64,000 nt of DNA from assembly GCA_027100635.1 (NCBI GenBank), contig JAMOOQ010000001.1:1-64000 (forward strand), given 5' to 3'. Positions 16,074 through 26,772 of this stretch are shown piece by piece. The DNA comes from Campylobacteraceae bacterium (GTDB lineage Bacteria > Campylobacterota > Campylobacteria > Campylobacterales > Sulfurovaceae). The notes under the pieces were generated by a model. It was not told the origin of the DNA. It worked only from the letters and a program-made list of their open reading frames with translations, and ran no database searches. The first letter of the stretch is position 1. The number at the start of each line of letters is the position of its first letter. A program made the translations under genes and the position numbers.

Positions 16074-16095
16074 AAAATTAATGAAATTGAGATAA

Positions 16096-16785
16096 ATGAA
16101 TATAGCAAAAGAGTTTTCAAGATTTGCAACAAGCTATAATGAGATAAATATTATACAAAAAGAAGTTGCATATAAGTTAGTAAAGTATCTTAAGTTTAGT
16201 CACTATAATAGTGTTTTAGATTTGGGATGTGGTGGTGGAGAGGTTTATAAAAATCTTATAAAAGAGAAAATATCTATTGATAAATTTGTAGGGGTAGATA
16301 TATCTAATGAGATGCTTAAAATCCACCCAAAGTCCCAAAATATAGAGCTTATCTGTAGTAATTTTGAGAATATTAAAATTTTTAATAAATATGATATAGT
16401 AGTCTCCTCTTCTGCTCTTCAATGGAGTAAAGATTTAAATAGTACACTTCTAAAAATTACTAAACTCTCTGATAATTTTATTTTTGCAATATTTACATCT
16501 AATACATTTAAAACATTACACCAAGTAGCAAATATAAAATCTCCAATCTACTCTAAAGATTATCTAATAAAAAATATAAATAAGTATTTTAACGCTAAAT
16601 ATGAGACTATAAGCTATAAATTAGAATTTGAAAACACATATAAAATGCTTGAGTATATAAAGAAAAGTGGAGTAAGTAGTGGAGAAAAAAAGTTATCATT
16701 TAAAGAGATAAAAAATCTTATTAAATCATATCCTTTGAATTACCTAGAATTTGAAGTTCTTTTTGTTAAATGTAGTTTAAAATAA
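16096..16785 (+). CDS. bioC: malonyl-ACP O-methyltransferase BioC
   Basis: A class I methyltransferase of 229 residues. It has FSRFATSYNEINIIQKEVA at the start, the SAM motif VLDLGCGGGEV (residues 40-50), and the BioC-specific SSSALQWSKDLN. The C-terminal YKMLEYIKKSGVSSGEKKLSFKE helix pair is also typical. BioC methylates malonyl-ACP to start pimelate synthesis for biotin. No other biotin gene is near. A different methyltransferase role is possible, but the ALQW motif is a strong pointer. Confidence 0.8.
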   Translation: MNIAKEFSRFATSYNEINIIQKEVAYKLVKYLKFSHYNSVLDLGCGGGEVYKNLIKEKISIDKFVGVDISNEMLKIHPKSQNIELICSNFENIKIFNKYDIVVSSSALQWSKDLNSTLLKITKLSDNFIFAIFTSNTFKTLHQVANIKSPIYSKDYLIKNINKYFNAKYETISYKLEFENTYKMLEYIKKSGVSSGEKKLSFKEIKNLIKSYPLNYLEFEVLFVKCSLK

Positions 16786-16796
16786 AATCATAAATT

Positions 16797-16890
16797 TTAG
16801 GGTACCTACAAGAAGTACCCCTACGAAATAATCGTGTGTAGGGGCAATCCTTTATGGTTGCCCTTGTTATGATTAATATGGTTACCCTTA
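16797..16890. repeat. composite short intergenic repeats
   Basis: Adjoining units GGGTACCTACAAGAAGTACCCCTACG and AGGGGCAATCC...GGTTGCCC, then GGTTACCC. Each can form a stem of about 6-8 bp. Similar units stand at 14120, 15600, 34722 and 58219. They lie between convergent bioC and the porin gene. Confidence 0.65.
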
Positions 16891-16896
16891 TTGTGA

Positions 16897-18327
16897 TTAA
16901 TAAGTATATCTAATAAAGAATCTTAAATTATCTGCTTCAATATCAACCTCTTGTGGTTTTACCCAACCAGCACATCTAACATTTGGAGTATAATCATGCT
17001 GAACATGAGTATATCTAATTTGAGAAGATAAGTTTTTAATTCCAAACAAATCAACATTCCAATACGCCTCAACCGCTGTACCTCTTACTGCTATTTTTGA
17101 ACCAATTATTGTATCTTCTGCCCAAGTCATTGGTGTCCAATATTCTGAACCATAGTTAAATTCAACACCAATCTTACCATTATCTGTAATCATATCAGGA
17201 ATCATAAATCCTAACCAATAGGAATAACCAGTTTCTGAATCTGTTGAGCCTAATAGTTGATGACCATTATCGGGACTATATGTACTTGATGCGATTGATG
17301 CAAAAAGAATTGTATTCTCCAAAAAGTCACTATCTTCACTTAAACCATCAACTTGAAGAGATAAAGCATTTAAATAAGCTGTTCCTGCATCAAGAGATTT
17401 ATTAAATCCACCCTCTGGAAACTCTTTACCTACTCCTGTATCACCTGTTCTTGCACCTTTTGTATTAAAGATAGAAGAATGTTGAAACATTAAATTATAT
17501 TGACCATCATTATATAGACTTCCTAAAAGCATAAAGAAATCTACATTCTCTTTAATATCACCCTCCTCTTGAGCATAAGGCTTAAATCCACCATTATCAT
17601 AAAGTGTTTCAATTCCACCAGTATGTGCTCTACCATAAATAAATTTAACAAATGAACCAGTTGCTAAATACTTTTCAAGCCCCAATTTCACCATTACTGC
17701 ATCAACTTCCATATTTGTAATATGTGCTAATGGTGAATTAGGTGTATCATTACCCTCTCTCATATTTGCTAAAAATCCATCAGAAGATGGTCGTCTCCCA
17801 ACACTGAATGAATATGGTGTTTCATCCTCACCAAAACTATCAGAATATACAAAATATGCTTGTCTAAGTCTGAAGACTGTATCTGTTGCTTTTGAAGATT
17901 CTGACCACTCTTTTAAAGTTGCATCGTGACTTAAGTGACTTCCTCCCCAAGTACCATACATTGCAAGTTGCCCTGTAAATGTTAATTTTGGCATAGGTGA
18001 TGATTTCATATTAAGATATAGTTTACTGCTAAAAACAGAATCATTAGATGCTTCTGTTCCAGAATAATCTACACCTTTAAATTGATAGTTATTATAAGTA
18101 TAATTGATTACATCAACACTATTTCTTGCATCAATGCTAAATTTAATATTATCAAAAGCATCATGAGCTTTAACTTTATTAAGTTTTTTGCTAACTTTCT
18201 TAAGCTTTTTCTCTAGCTTTATTATCTTCTGCGTAAGTTCTTGATTTGATAACTCCTCTGCTGTTTGAGCAGATAAAGTTGAGACTAATAATGCAGAAAT
18301 TAGTGATAAAGTGACTTTTTTATTCAT
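16897..18327 (-). CDS. outer-membrane porin, DUF3373-type
   Basis: A 476-residue outer-membrane protein. A signal peptide (MNKKVTLSLISALLVSTLSA) is followed by a short lysine-rich coiled coil (about 27-55) ending in VKAHDAFDN. An amphipathic beta-barrel with VGRRPSSDGFLANMREG and MIGSK-like segments fills the rest. The last residue of ...LRFFIRYTY is aromatic, as needed for assembly by BAM. It is transcribed divergently from the homologous 18540 gene across a 212-base gap. The family is known from Campylobacterota; the substrate is unknown. Confidence 0.85.
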   Translation of the reverse strand: MNKKVTLSLISALLVSTLSAQTAEELSNQELTQKIIKLEKKLKKVSKKLNKVKAHDAFDNIKFSIDARNSVDVINYTYNNYQFKGVDYSGTEASNDSVFSSKLYLNMKSSPMPKLTFTGQLAMYGTWGGSHLSHDATLKEWSESSKATDTVFRLRQAYFVYSDSFGEDETPYSFSVGRRPSSDGFLANMREGNDTPNSPLAHITNMEVDAVMVKLGLEKYLATGSFVKFIYGRAHTGGIETLYDNGGFKPYAQEEGDIKENVDFFMLLGSLYNDGQYNLMFQHSSIFNTKGARTGDTGVGKEFPEGGFNKSLDAGTAYLNALSLQVDGLSEDSDFLENTILFASIASSTYSPDNGHQLLGSTDSETGYSYWLGFMIPDMITDNGKIGVEFNYGSEYWTPMTWAEDTIIGSKIAVRGTAVEAYWNVDLFGIKNLSSQIRYTHVQHDYTPNVRCAGWVKPQEVDIEADNLRFFIRYTY

Positions 18328-18539
18328 CTTTAATACCTTTTTCTTATAATGATATTAAAATCAGATAAATAATACTTGAATATCTACTCAAAAGAATATT
18401 TTATAGAGTAATTAATTAATGATGTGTAGTTATGTAATAATTAATTTTATATCATAACTAATATTTATTCTTTAAAATTATTTAAGATTAATATAATATA
18501 TATTGTATTATTATAATAAAAATTTGAGGATATAATAAT
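18328..18539. promoter_or_regulatory. divergent intergenic region between two porin genes
   Basis: A 212-base, extremely AT-rich gap carrying the promoters of both porin genes, with several TAATTAATTA-like stretches. I cannot assign one -10 with confidence. Joint regulation is plausible from the arrangement. Confidence 0.35.
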
Positions 18540-20081
18540 ATGAGAAAAATAATAACTCTATCATTAGTTGCTTCTACAACTTTGCTATTTAGTTCTACAG
18601 CTAGTGATTTAAAATTTATGAAAACAGAGATTGCTAATTTAAAGTCAGAAGTTGCAGAATTAAAAAAGGATAAACAAAAGTCACAAAAGAAGATTGCTAA
18701 AATCAGTAAAAAACTTAATAAAGTGAAAGCTCATGATGCTAATGATAATATTAAATGGAATGTAGATTTACGAACATCTGTTAATAGTATTAATTATGAT
18801 TTAGCTGATGGAAGCTCTAAGAGTAATGACGCTTTATTGGGTATGAGACTTTGGTTAAATATGGCATATGCTGTGGATACTAATAATATATTTAAAGCTA
18901 GATTATCTATGAATAAAGCATTTGGTGCTGATTTTGGATCAGAAGGGGGTCGTTCTCATGGTTTAGGAGAGATGTTTGACTGGACTGGAAATACATCATT
19001 ATCAGATAGTCACCTAAAAGTAAGTGAAGCATATTGGCTATATCTTGGAGAAGAAGCTTTTGGTGCTAATATACCTTGGACATTTTCTATTGGTAGAAGA
19101 CCATCTACAACTGGATTTTTGGCAAATTTAAGAGAAGATGATCCTGCTTCATCACCACTAGGACATATTATTAATGTTGAATTTGATGGTTTTAGTTCAA
19201 AATTAGACCTTTCAAATATTACTAATATTCCAGGAATGAGTTTTAAAGTATGTATGGGACGAGGTTCTTCAAGTGCTACACCATTATTTGAAACTGCAAC
19301 TACCTATGCTGATGATGCTCTTGAAAATGTTGATCTGACAGGGTTTATTTTTGAGCCATATAATGATGGACAATATATAGTTAAATCAACTTGGTTTAAA
19401 GCATTTAATATGCCAGGTATGGATATGAATCCTGATGGAACACCAACACAATTTAAACAGTTTGGTGATATACAAGGTGCTTCAATTTCTGTATTAATAG
19501 ATGGTTTGACTGAAGATGGCTATTTATCAGAGGCAAAATTATTTGGTTCTTTTGCATGGACTCAAACAGAGCCAGAAGCAGGTAAATCTATGTTAGGTTC
19601 TTTTGATAAAGAGAGTGGTACATCATATTGGGTTGGAGCTGAATTTCCTTTAACAGATAATGGTAAATTTGGACTTGAATATAATCATGGTTCTGAGTAT
19701 TGGAGACCATTTACTTATGCAGAAGACACAATGATTGGCTCTAAACTTGCTGTTCGTGGTGATGCTATAGAGGCATATTTTACTTATAAATTAACAGATG
19801 CTCTTTCAGCTCAAATAAGATATACAAAAATTGATTATGATTATACAGGAAGTAATGGATTCTTTGGTAACTACTCTGGAAATTCTATGAAAATAGATGA
19901 TATTAAAAGTGCTGTAAGTGCTGTAAATAATATGGGTGGCATGGAAAATGTTATGTCTGCTGTTGAAAATGGAGATATGAGTATGGAACAAGCTACACAA
20001 CTAGGTATGGCAAATGAGATGGCTCCAAATATAATTGAGTCTGCACAAGATATTAGATTCTATATTAGATATAGATTTTAA
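18540..20081 (+). CDS. outer-membrane porin, DUF3373-type, second paralogue
   Basis: A 513-residue paralogue of the porin at 16897. A signal peptide (residues 1-19) precedes a longer coiled coil (about 24-60, with SEVAELKKDKQKSQKKIAKISKKLNKVKAHDANDN). The barrel then has FSIGRRPSTTGFLANLRED and EYNHGSEYWRPFTYAEDTMIGSKLAVRGDAIEAY. It ends DIRFYIRYRF. A distinctive insertion near 435-490 is rich in Met, Asn and Gly (NNMGGMENVMSAVENGDMSMEQ) and is absent from its neighbour. The strict sharing of VKAHDAxDNIK and GRRPS places both in one family. Confidence 0.85.
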   Translation: MRKIITLSLVASTTLLFSSTASDLKFMKTEIANLKSEVAELKKDKQKSQKKIAKISKKLNKVKAHDANDNIKWNVDLRTSVNSINYDLADGSSKSNDALLGMRLWLNMAYAVDTNNIFKARLSMNKAFGADFGSEGGRSHGLGEMFDWTGNTSLSDSHLKVSEAYWLYLGEEAFGANIPWTFSIGRRPSTTGFLANLREDDPASSPLGHIINVEFDGFSSKLDLSNITNIPGMSFKVCMGRGSSSATPLFETATTYADDALENVDLTGFIFEPYNDGQYIVKSTWFKAFNMPGMDMNPDGTPTQFKQFGDIQGASISVLIDGLTEDGYLSEAKLFGSFAWTQTEPEAGKSMLGSFDKESGTSYWVGAEFPLTDNGKFGLEYNHGSEYWRPFTYAEDTMIGSKLAVRGDAIEAYFTYKLTDALSAQIRYTKIDYDYTGSNGFFGNYSGNSMKIDDIKSAVSAVNNMGGMENVMSAVENGDMSMEQATQLGMANEMAPNIIESAQDIRFYIRYRF

Positions 20082-20120
20082 TTATAAAACAATACCTTAG
20101 TCAAAAAATTTCTTAAAAAG

Positions 20121-20162
20121 CATGGAATAACAATATAATTTTAAACAAAAAGTTATTCCATG
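20121..20162. terminator. perfect 11-bp inverted repeat downstream of the porin gene
   Basis: CATGGAATAAC at 20121-20131 and its exact complement GTTATTCCATG at 20152-20162, separated by 20 AT-rich bases. It lies 40 bases after the porin stop and between convergent genes. It may end or stabilise the porin transcript. There is no T-run directly after the stem, so it is not a classical intrinsic terminator. Confidence 0.45.
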
Positions 20163-20268
20163 AAAGAGATCATAACATTACTAAACTGTATAGCATATAA
20201 TAGTCTCAATATTCTTTTTTTTAACTTCTAAACCTTTTTAATATCTCTCTTGTTGTGATATTTTTTAT

Positions 20269-21093
20269 TTACCATTCAATATTTAAAAATCTTTTATTTG
20301 CCCATCCTGAAATACCATCATTATTTTTCACAAATACCCAATTATTTCTTTCTGAATAAGCTATTAAATCATTAGCATTATATTTTAAAACTCCTACTTT
20401 CTTTGAATTACTTCTTGGAAATTGTCTAAGAGATAAAGTATCATTTCCTTTTACATTCTGTACGGAACATTTATTACTACTATATTGATTATAAAAAATT
20501 GGAGTAGTATGTCCTTTTAGAAATTTTTTATTAACCCATCCCGAGAAATCACCTTCATATTGACCAGCTAAACACCAATTTGTATTAGGTTTACATTTAA
20601 AAACATCAATATTATCATCCCATGGATTAAATGTACCTATTACTTTAGATTTTGAGGATGCACTCTTTCTCACATTTAAAATATCATCACTTGCAACTTT
20701 AATAACGCTATAACTTGCATAGTAATAATCACCATCTACACCAACATTCATACCAAATCCACAATCCTGATTATTATTTAATGTTCTAATCTCTAATTCT
20801 ACTTGCTTAAATATTAATTGAAATTCACATAAACTATTTTCACCCTCAACTTGCTTAATATATCTTCCTATACCATTATTAATTCTAATTTTTCCACTAA
20901 GCTCTCCAGTAAATAGAGTATCCATCCTACCCGAAGTATTACTTACACTCATATCAAAGCTATACATATTTCCTTTTATTTTCTTTAAGGTAATTGTATT
21001 TCCTGTTTCTTTATCGTCTGTAAAACTATATGTACCACTAATTGAATACAGACAACTTAAACTTAATAATAGACCAGTAATAATTTTCTTCAT
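20269..21093 (-). CDS. secreted protein with two bacterial SH3 domains
   Basis: A 274-residue exported protein with an N-terminal signal peptide (MKKIITGLLLSLSCLYSISG). A beta-rich region without a recognised fold (about 20-130) is followed by two SH3b domains. The first (about 135-195) contains DDILNVRKSASSKSKVIGTF and WCLAGQYEGDFSGWVNKKFL; the second (about 210-274) contains DTLSLRQFPRSNSKKVGVL and NDGISGWANKRFLNI. SH3b domains often bind peptidoglycan, so a periplasmic wall-binding role is likely. It is not clearly in an operon. Confidence 0.75.
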   Translation of the reverse strand: MKKIITGLLLSLSCLYSISGTYSFTDDKETGNTITLKKIKGNMYSFDMSVSNTSGRMDTLFTGELSGKIRINNGIGRYIKQVEGENSLCEFQLIFKQVELEIRTLNNNQDCGFGMNVGVDGDYYYASYSVIKVASDDILNVRKSASSKSKVIGTFNPWDDNIDVFKCKPNTNWCLAGQYEGDFSGWVNKKFLKGHTTPIFYNQYSSNKCSVQNVKGNDTLSLRQFPRSNSKKVGVLKYNANDLIAYSERNNWVFVKNNDGISGWANKRFLNIEW

Positions 21094-21145
21094 AATTTTC
21101 CTTTTATAAATATTATTTTAATTAATGGTGCGTTAAAAACACACC

Positions 21146-23584
21146 CTACTTCACCACCAAATTTACCAATTTATTAGGAACAACAATCTCTTTTACAATC
21201 TTCTTATCCTCCAGCCATTTTGGTACACTTGCTTTTGCCATCTCTAAAATCTCATCTTTAGAAGCACCTGCATCTACTTCAATTTCACCTCTTCTTTTAC
21301 CATTAATACTAACTGCTAAAACTATACTATCTTTTACAAATACTTCATCCAAAACTTTAATACTATTTTTTAGATTAGCTCGTCCAAACAGCTCTTGACT
21401 AAGTTCTGTTGTAATATGAGGTATAATTGGTTCTAATAGATGAAGAATTATATAAATTCCCTCACTCCAAACATCGCCATTATCTTGCTTGTCAAGGGCA
21501 TTTAAAGCTTCCATACATGATGCAATTAAGGTATTAAATGCAAAGCTATTTTGATAAACCACTTCTGATTTTTTAAGGGCATCATAGACTTTTGCTCTTG
21601 CTTCTTTTGCATTTTTATCTAGTGATTTATGCTCTATTATTGGAAGAGTATTTGATGTTACTTTATTTTTTCTATCATAAAGTTTTTTGATAAATCTAAA
21701 TGAACCCTCCACGGCACTATCATTCCACTCTAGTTCTTTTGTAGGAGGCGCTGCAAAAAGTGTAAATAATCTTGCTGTATCTGCTCCATATTTTGCTATT
21801 AGCTTATCAGGGTCAACTGTATTTCCAATAGATTTACTCATCTTTTTACCATCTTTTAGTACCATTCCTTGTGTTAAAAGTTTTTCAAATGGTTCGTCAA
21901 TATTGATATAATCTAAATCTCTTAGAACTTTTGTAAAAAATCTTGCATACAAAAGGTGTAAAATTGCATGTTCTATTCCACCAATATATTGATCAACTCC
22001 TAGCCAATAATTTACATCTTCTTTATCAATCCCACAACTTTCCCATTTTTTAGGATTTGTTGCATATCTAAATTGATACCAACTTGATTGTACAAAAGTA
22101 TCAAGAGTATCAGTTTCACGAATTGCATCTTTCCCACAATTTGGACAGCTACAATGTTTCCAAGTTGGATGATTATCAAGAGGGTTTCCTTCTCCTGTAA
22201 TCTCTACATCATCAGGTAGAGTAATTGGAAGATTTTCTGTTTTTTCTGCAACTAATCCACAATCATCACAATGAACAAATGGGATTGGAGCACCCCAATA
22301 TCTTTGACGACTTATTCCCCAATTTCGTAGTTTAAAGTTAGTAGTTCCTTTTCCAAGTTTTTTTTCTTCCATAAGTTTGATAACTTCTATTTTGGCTTTA
22401 ATATTAGAAATTCCATTTAATTTACTTGAATTTATAAGGTTACCCTCATTTGTGTAAGCTATATTTTCATCTCCACCCTCAATAACTCTTTTGATAGGTA
22501 AATTATATTTTGTAGCAAACTCAAAATCTCTCTCATCGTGAGCAGGAACACTCATTACAGCACCTCCACCGTAGGAAGCTAATACAAAGTTTGCAACCCA
22601 AACAGGAATACTTTCACCAGTTAAAGGATGAGTTACATCAATTCCAAGGTAATAACCCTCTTTATCTGCTTTTGCTCTCTCTATTTCGCTCATATTAGAA
22701 ATTTCTGTGATTTTTTGAGCCACATCTTCATCTAATAGAGAATTTTTAATTAAAGATTTTACAATTGGGTGTTCTGGTGCTAAGGCAGTGTAAGTTACTC
22801 CATAAATTGTATCAGGGCGAGTTGTAAATACTTCAAAACCATCAAATTTATTTTCTAATTTCTCTTTTGACTCATTAGTTAATTTAAATCCAAACTCTAA
22901 TCCTTGAGATTTTCCAATCCAATTTTTTTGCATTGTAAGAACTTGTGATGGCCATTTATCTTCTAAAAGTTTAAGGTCATCAAGCAATTCATCTGAATAT
23001 TTGATAATATTTAGATAATAACCATCCATCTCTTTTTGTTCCACTTCATTATCGCATCTCCAACAACAACCCTCTTCAACCTGCTCATTTGCCAAAACTG
23101 TATGACAATCTTCACACCAGTTTACAATTGTAGATTCACGAAATAGTAACTTCTCTTTAAACATTTTGATAATAAATTCTTGTTCCCATTTTGTATAAAG
23201 TGGGTCACAAGTGGCAAATTCACGAGTTTTTGAAAAAGATAATCCAAGAGAGTTTAACTCTTTTCTCATATAATCAATATTAGAATATGTCCACTCTTTT
23301 GGGTCACGATTATGTTTTATTGCTGCATTTTCTGCTGGCATTCCAAAAGCATCCCAACCAATAGGATGAAGCACATTATAATCTTGTTTTCTATAATATC
23401 TAGCCATCGCATCACCAATACTATAATTTCGCACATGCCCCATATGTAACCGTCCACTAGGAAATGGAAACATACTTAAAATATATTTTTTCTTTTTACT
23501 GTAATCATCAAGAGGTTCAAAAGCCCCCTCATCTTCCCAAATTTTTTGCCACTTATTTTCTATCTCACTAGGATTATAACTCAT
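21146..23584 (-). CDS. leuS: leucyl-tRNA synthetase
   Basis: A class I aminoacyl-tRNA synthetase of 812 residues. The HIGH-type motif is [16 protein letters not shown] (about 41-56). The CP1 editing region includes [12 protein letters not shown] and the KMSKS loop is [16 protein letters not shown] zinc-binding insertion is seen in [22 protein letters not shown]. The C terminus has the anticodon-binding helices and the small terminal domain. Length and motifs are complete. Confidence 0.98.
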   Translation of the reverse strand: MSYNPSEIENKWQKIWEDEGAFEPLDDYSKKKKYILSMFPFPSGRLHMGHVRNYSIGDAMARYYRKQDYNVLHPIGWDAFGMPAENAAIKHNRDPKEWTYSNIDYMRKELNSLGLSFSKTREFATCDPLYTKWEQEFIIKMFKEKLLFRESTIVNWCEDCHTVLANEQVEEGCCWRCDNEVEQKEMDGYYLNIIKYSDELLDDLKLLEDKWPSQVLTMQKNWIGKSQGLEFGFKLTNESKEKLENKFDGFEVFTTRPDTIYGVTYTALAPEHPIVKSLIKNSLLDEDVAQKITEISNMSEIERAKADKEGYYLGIDVTHPLTGESIPVWVANFVLASYGGGAVMSVPAHDERDFEFATKYNLPIKRVIEGGDENIAYTNEGNLINSSKLNGISNIKAKIEVIKLMEEKKLGKGTTNFKLRNWGISRQRYWGAPIPFVHCDDCGLVAEKTENLPITLPDDVEITGEGNPLDNHPTWKHCSCPNCGKDAIRETDTLDTFVQSSWYQFRYATNPKKWESCGIDKEDVNYWLGVDQYIGGIEHAILHLLYARFFTKVLRDLDYINIDEPFEKLLTQGMVLKDGKKMSKSIGNTVDPDKLIAKYGADTARLFTLFAAPPTKELEWNDSAVEGSFRFIKKLYDRKNKVTSNTLPIIEHKSLDKNAKEARAKVYDALKKSEVVYQNSFAFNTLIASCMEALNALDKQDNGDVWSEGIYIILHLLEPIIPHITTELSQELFGRANLKNSIKVLDEVFVKDSIVLAVSINGKRRGEIEVDAGASKDEILEMAKASVPKWLEDKKIVKEIVVPNKLVNLVVK

Positions 23585-23807
23585 AAAATCTCCAAATTTT
23601 TAATTAAGGGATTATATCTAATTTATATATAATGTTTTAAATATTATTTTAATGATAGTTCTAGTCATCAATATACTGAGTGATTCTCTTCAATATGAAA
23701 CCTTAAAAATATATCCTAGTAAATTTAAAATTTAGAAGTGTGAGGTTATCTGATTCGTATTGATTCCATAGTTTATACGGAATCTTTTAGATATAGATAA
23801 GGTAGAT
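23585..23807. other. non-coding gap upstream of leuS
   Basis: A 223-base AT-rich gap holding the leuS promoter region. ATTCCATAGTTTATACGGAAT near 23764 is an imperfect palindrome of the short intergenic type. No reading frame of note. Confidence 0.4.
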
Positions 23808-24140
23808 TTATCGCTTTATCATCCATTTTTTAAATGGTTGTAATGATGAGATATACTCTGCTACATCATTTATCTCTTTTTTAGTTAATACTATTTTAGG
23901 CATAGCATTTGCACTATATCCAAACTCTTTATATAGGCTAACTGGATCTTTTACATATTGTTTTATTTTTGATATTTTTCTTGTATAAGATACAAGATTA
24001 AAATCTGGACCCATTGCTGAACCACCATTAACTGTATGACAAATTGCACAATTTATATTATATACTTGCTCTCCTGATTTAACATCTGCTATTAAATTTG
24101 TTCCTATTAAAAGTGCTATTAAAATTGTAATTTTTTTCAT
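23808..24140 (-). CDS. periplasmic c-type cytochrome (c553-like)
   Basis: A 110-residue class I cytochrome c. A signal peptide covers about 1-18, the haem-binding CAICH is at Cys31-His35, GPDFNLV follows, and the likely distal ligand is Met80 in SANAMPKIVLTKKEINDVAEYISSL. A soluble electron carrier in the periplasm, probably feeding a terminal oxidase or reductase. No redox partner gene is next to it. Confidence 0.88.
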   Translation of the reverse strand: MKKITILIALLIGTNLIADVKSGEQVYNINCAICHTVNGGSAMGPDFNLVSYTRKISKIKQYVKDPVSLYKEFGYSANAMPKIVLTKKEINDVAEYISSLQPFKKWMIKR

Positions 24141-24247
24141 ATAAAACTCCTTATAATATATATTATAATTGATAATATCTTAAATAAGATAAAATTACTC
24201 TTAATTAACTTTTAAATTTTAATTTATCAATTTTATATCTAAAAAAT

Positions 24248-26059
24248 TTAATCTTTATTAATGTATAGGCTCATAGATGGATATGCAAATTCTAAGTTAT
24301 TATCTTTTAAGATTTTAGCAATTTTAAACATTACATCCTCTTTTACATCAAGATATTTTGTCCATTTAACACTTCTTGAAAAACAATAAATCATTATATT
24401 TACACTTGAGTCTCCAAAACTATCAAGGTTTACTAAAAGTGTTCGCTTAACTCCACGAAAATCCTCTTTTGATAATAGTTTAATACTTTTTTGTGAATCA
24501 ATATACTTTGTATGCTTTGTTGCAATATTTGGATGAGTTAATAACATCTCTTTAATATCAGCAATTGCCTTTTTTATATCATCAAAATTTGATTCATAAG
24601 TAACACCTATATACATCTTTATTCGTCTTCCAATCAGTCTTTTATTCCAATTTTTAACGCTATTATTTGCAATTTGAAGATTTGGAATTGTAATCATTGC
24701 GTTATCAAATGTACGGATAGTTGTACTTCTTAGACCTATTTCAATAACTATACCTTCACCCAAATTACCAACACTTATCCAGTCCCCTTGTGAAAACGGA
24801 TCATCTAACAAAATTGAAACTGAACCAAAGAAATTTGAAAGGGTATCTTTTAGAGCAAAAGCAACAGCAAGAGAACCGATACCAAGACCAGATAATATTG
24901 TAGATAAATCGATACCATATAGTTTAAGAATAACTAGAAATCCTATTAAAAGAACGATAAAGTTTACTATTTTTACAATAAGATTAATAACCTCACTTCT
25001 ATATCCACTTTTTTTGCTTCTAATAGTTTTAATTTTAAGACTTGCAATACTATTTAATATCCCATATATTAGATATGTAAAAAGTGCAACAAAACCCATA
25101 TCAAAGAATTTACTGCTCTCATCTACCATTGCACCAACGCCGAGATATGTATCAATAATCATATCAAGACCAAATAATATAATAATAAACCTTACCACTC
25201 GTTGCATTCTTTTTACGATATAAAGAGATTCTGTAGTTTGATAATGAGTATATTTTAAAATTATACTAATTAGCCAATAATAGCTACTACTCAATATAAA
25301 TGTCCATAAAATAATTAAGATAATTATTGTTAATTTGGTGCTATTTAATTTTAAAGGCTCAATAAGAGGGTCTAGTTCTCTAGCAAAGTTTGATTTTCCA
25401 ATTATATTGCTAATATTATTAAGTCCAAATGTTGAATATATTTTACTTTTAAATATAGTATCCTGATAACTAATTATATATTTTCTTAAATCATTATTAA
25501 TTTTAATTATTGTATCTAACTTTGTAATTGCATTATCAATATCCACCATTATATTTTCATCTATATTTTCAAGAGTTTTTTTATCATTCTTAATTGACTC
25601 TATTTTTTTTATACTATCTATATTTTTAGATATTAGCTTATCCATATCTTTTTCAAAATCATCTTTTGAATCACTATATGTAGCATTTAAAACACCAAAA
25701 CATAATTCATAAAATGTATCAATTGCAAGATAATAATTTATTTTTATCTTATCTAAAAGTACAGAAGCATCTTTCTTTAAAATTATATTTACTTTTATTT
25801 TCCTAGAAAGAGTTGCTTTTTCCTCTATATTTGGCATTAAAATAGATAAAGTTTTTTCTCTATTATTTGTAACTTTATTAAAGAAGTTTATCTCTTGGGA
25901 CTCTTTTTGGGTTAGTAACTCTTCAACTTTATCTGCTGTTGTATTTAACTCTGTAATTTTAGAGTATAATAAAGATTGTGATGATATATATTCGTTAATA
26001 AAATCATTTGCATATATAATATTTATAGTTAAAAGTAATATTATAAATATTTTTTTCAT
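24248..26059 (-). CDS. MscS-family mechanosensitive channel with periplasmic N-terminal region
   Basis: A 603-residue channel. A signal-like N terminus (MKKIFIILLLTINIIYA) is followed by a helical, coiled-coil periplasmic region (about 20-240). Several membrane helices follow, and then the MscS pore helix with GLGIGSLAVAFALKDTLSNFFGSVSILLDDPFSQGDWISV. The beta domain contains GEGIVIEIGLRSTTIRTFDNAMITIPN and the C-terminal part matches the MscS cytoplasmic vestibule. It protects against osmotic downshock. It is the last gene of the carB-hisG run. Confidence 0.9.
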   Translation of the reverse strand: MKKIFIILLLTINIIYANDFINEYISSQSLLYSKITELNTTADKVEELLTQKESQEINFFNKVTNNREKTLSILMPNIEEKATLSRKIKVNIILKKDASVLLDKIKINYYLAIDTFYELCFGVLNATYSDSKDDFEKDMDKLISKNIDSIKKIESIKNDKKTLENIDENIMVDIDNAITKLDTIIKINNDLRKYIISYQDTIFKSKIYSTFGLNNISNIIGKSNFARELDPLIEPLKLNSTKLTIIILIILWTFILSSSYYWLISIILKYTHYQTTESLYIVKRMQRVVRFIIILFGLDMIIDTYLGVGAMVDESSKFFDMGFVALFTYLIYGILNSIASLKIKTIRSKKSGYRSEVINLIVKIVNFIVLLIGFLVILKLYGIDLSTILSGLGIGSLAVAFALKDTLSNFFGSVSILLDDPFSQGDWISVGNLGEGIVIEIGLRSTTIRTFDNAMITIPNLQIANNSVKNWNKRLIGRRIKMYIGVTYESNFDDIKKAIADIKEMLLTHPNIATKHTKYIDSQKSIKLLSKEDFRGVKRTLLVNLDSFGDSSVNIMIYCFSRSVKWTKYLDVKEDVMFKIAKILKDNNLEFAYPSMSLYINKD

Positions 26060-26073
26060 ATTAAGTCCTAAAA

Positions 26074-26772
26074 TTATTTTTTAAAGATTAAGAATATCTT
26101 ATCATCTACCTCTTGATAAAGTGATATATTTTTTGCCTCTATAAGTTTTAATGAAGTGTGAGATTCTATCTCTTTTATAGTGTAAAAATATTGATTTATA
26201 ACCTCTTGCTCTTTTTTATATAGAGTATTCTCTTTTGTAAAAAGTGTAAAATCAGAATAGTAAATCTCATCTGTAAAATAGCTATCAATTGTTAAAAATC
26301 TCTTATCATCATCTACAATATATGACCCAACTGCTACACTTTCAAAGCCATCTAATGAATTAATATCTAACATAAAAATGCCATCATCAGATAAAATATT
26401 CTCAACTGATTGCAAAAATTCTATTAAAGAAGGACGATTAAGATAATTTAACATATCAAATACAGCAGTTATAACTTCAAATTTTTCATCTAAATTAGAT
26501 ATATTAATAGCCTTTGCATTAACACCTTTATCTTTAGCCTTTTGAATCATAATATTACTTAAATCAACACCCAAAATATTTTTAGGATTAAATTCTCTTT
26601 CAATAGCCAATAAAAACTCTCCAGAACCACATCCAATATCTAAAATAGAATTAAATTCTATAGTTTTAAGATAATCACTATAGTATTTATATAGACTAGG
26701 AGCAACCTCTTCAACTCCTAATAAATCTTCAACTTTAGCATATAAATCAAGATTATTATGCACGGCTATCAA
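26074..26772 (-). CDS. class I SAM-dependent methyltransferase, substrate unknown
   Basis: A 232-residue methyltransferase with the SAM motif ILDIGCGSGEFLLAIE (about 40-55) and ILGVDLSNIMIQKAKDKGV, then VITAVFDMLNYL. No motif identifies the substrate. The reading frame starts with GTG inside the hisG 3' end (17-base overlap); a second GTG four codons on is also possible. The overlap suggests coupling to hisG. Confidence 0.75.
   Translation of the reverse strand: MIAVHNNLDLYAKVEDLLGVEEVAPSLYKYYSDYLKTIEFNSILDIGCGSGEFLLAIEREFNPKNILGVDLSNIMIQKAKDKGVNAKAINISNLDEKFEVITAVFDMLNYLNRPSLIEFLQSVENILSDDGIFMLDINSLDGFESVAVGSYIVDDDKRFLTIDSYFTDEIYYSDFTLFTKENTLYKKEQEVINQYFYTIKEIESHTSLKLIEAKNISLYQEVDDKIFLIFKK

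Noticed and set aside
20121-20162. Classical Rho-independent terminator after the porin gene
   Set aside because: The stem is perfect but the loop is 20 bases and no T-run follows, so I list it only as a possible transcript end.
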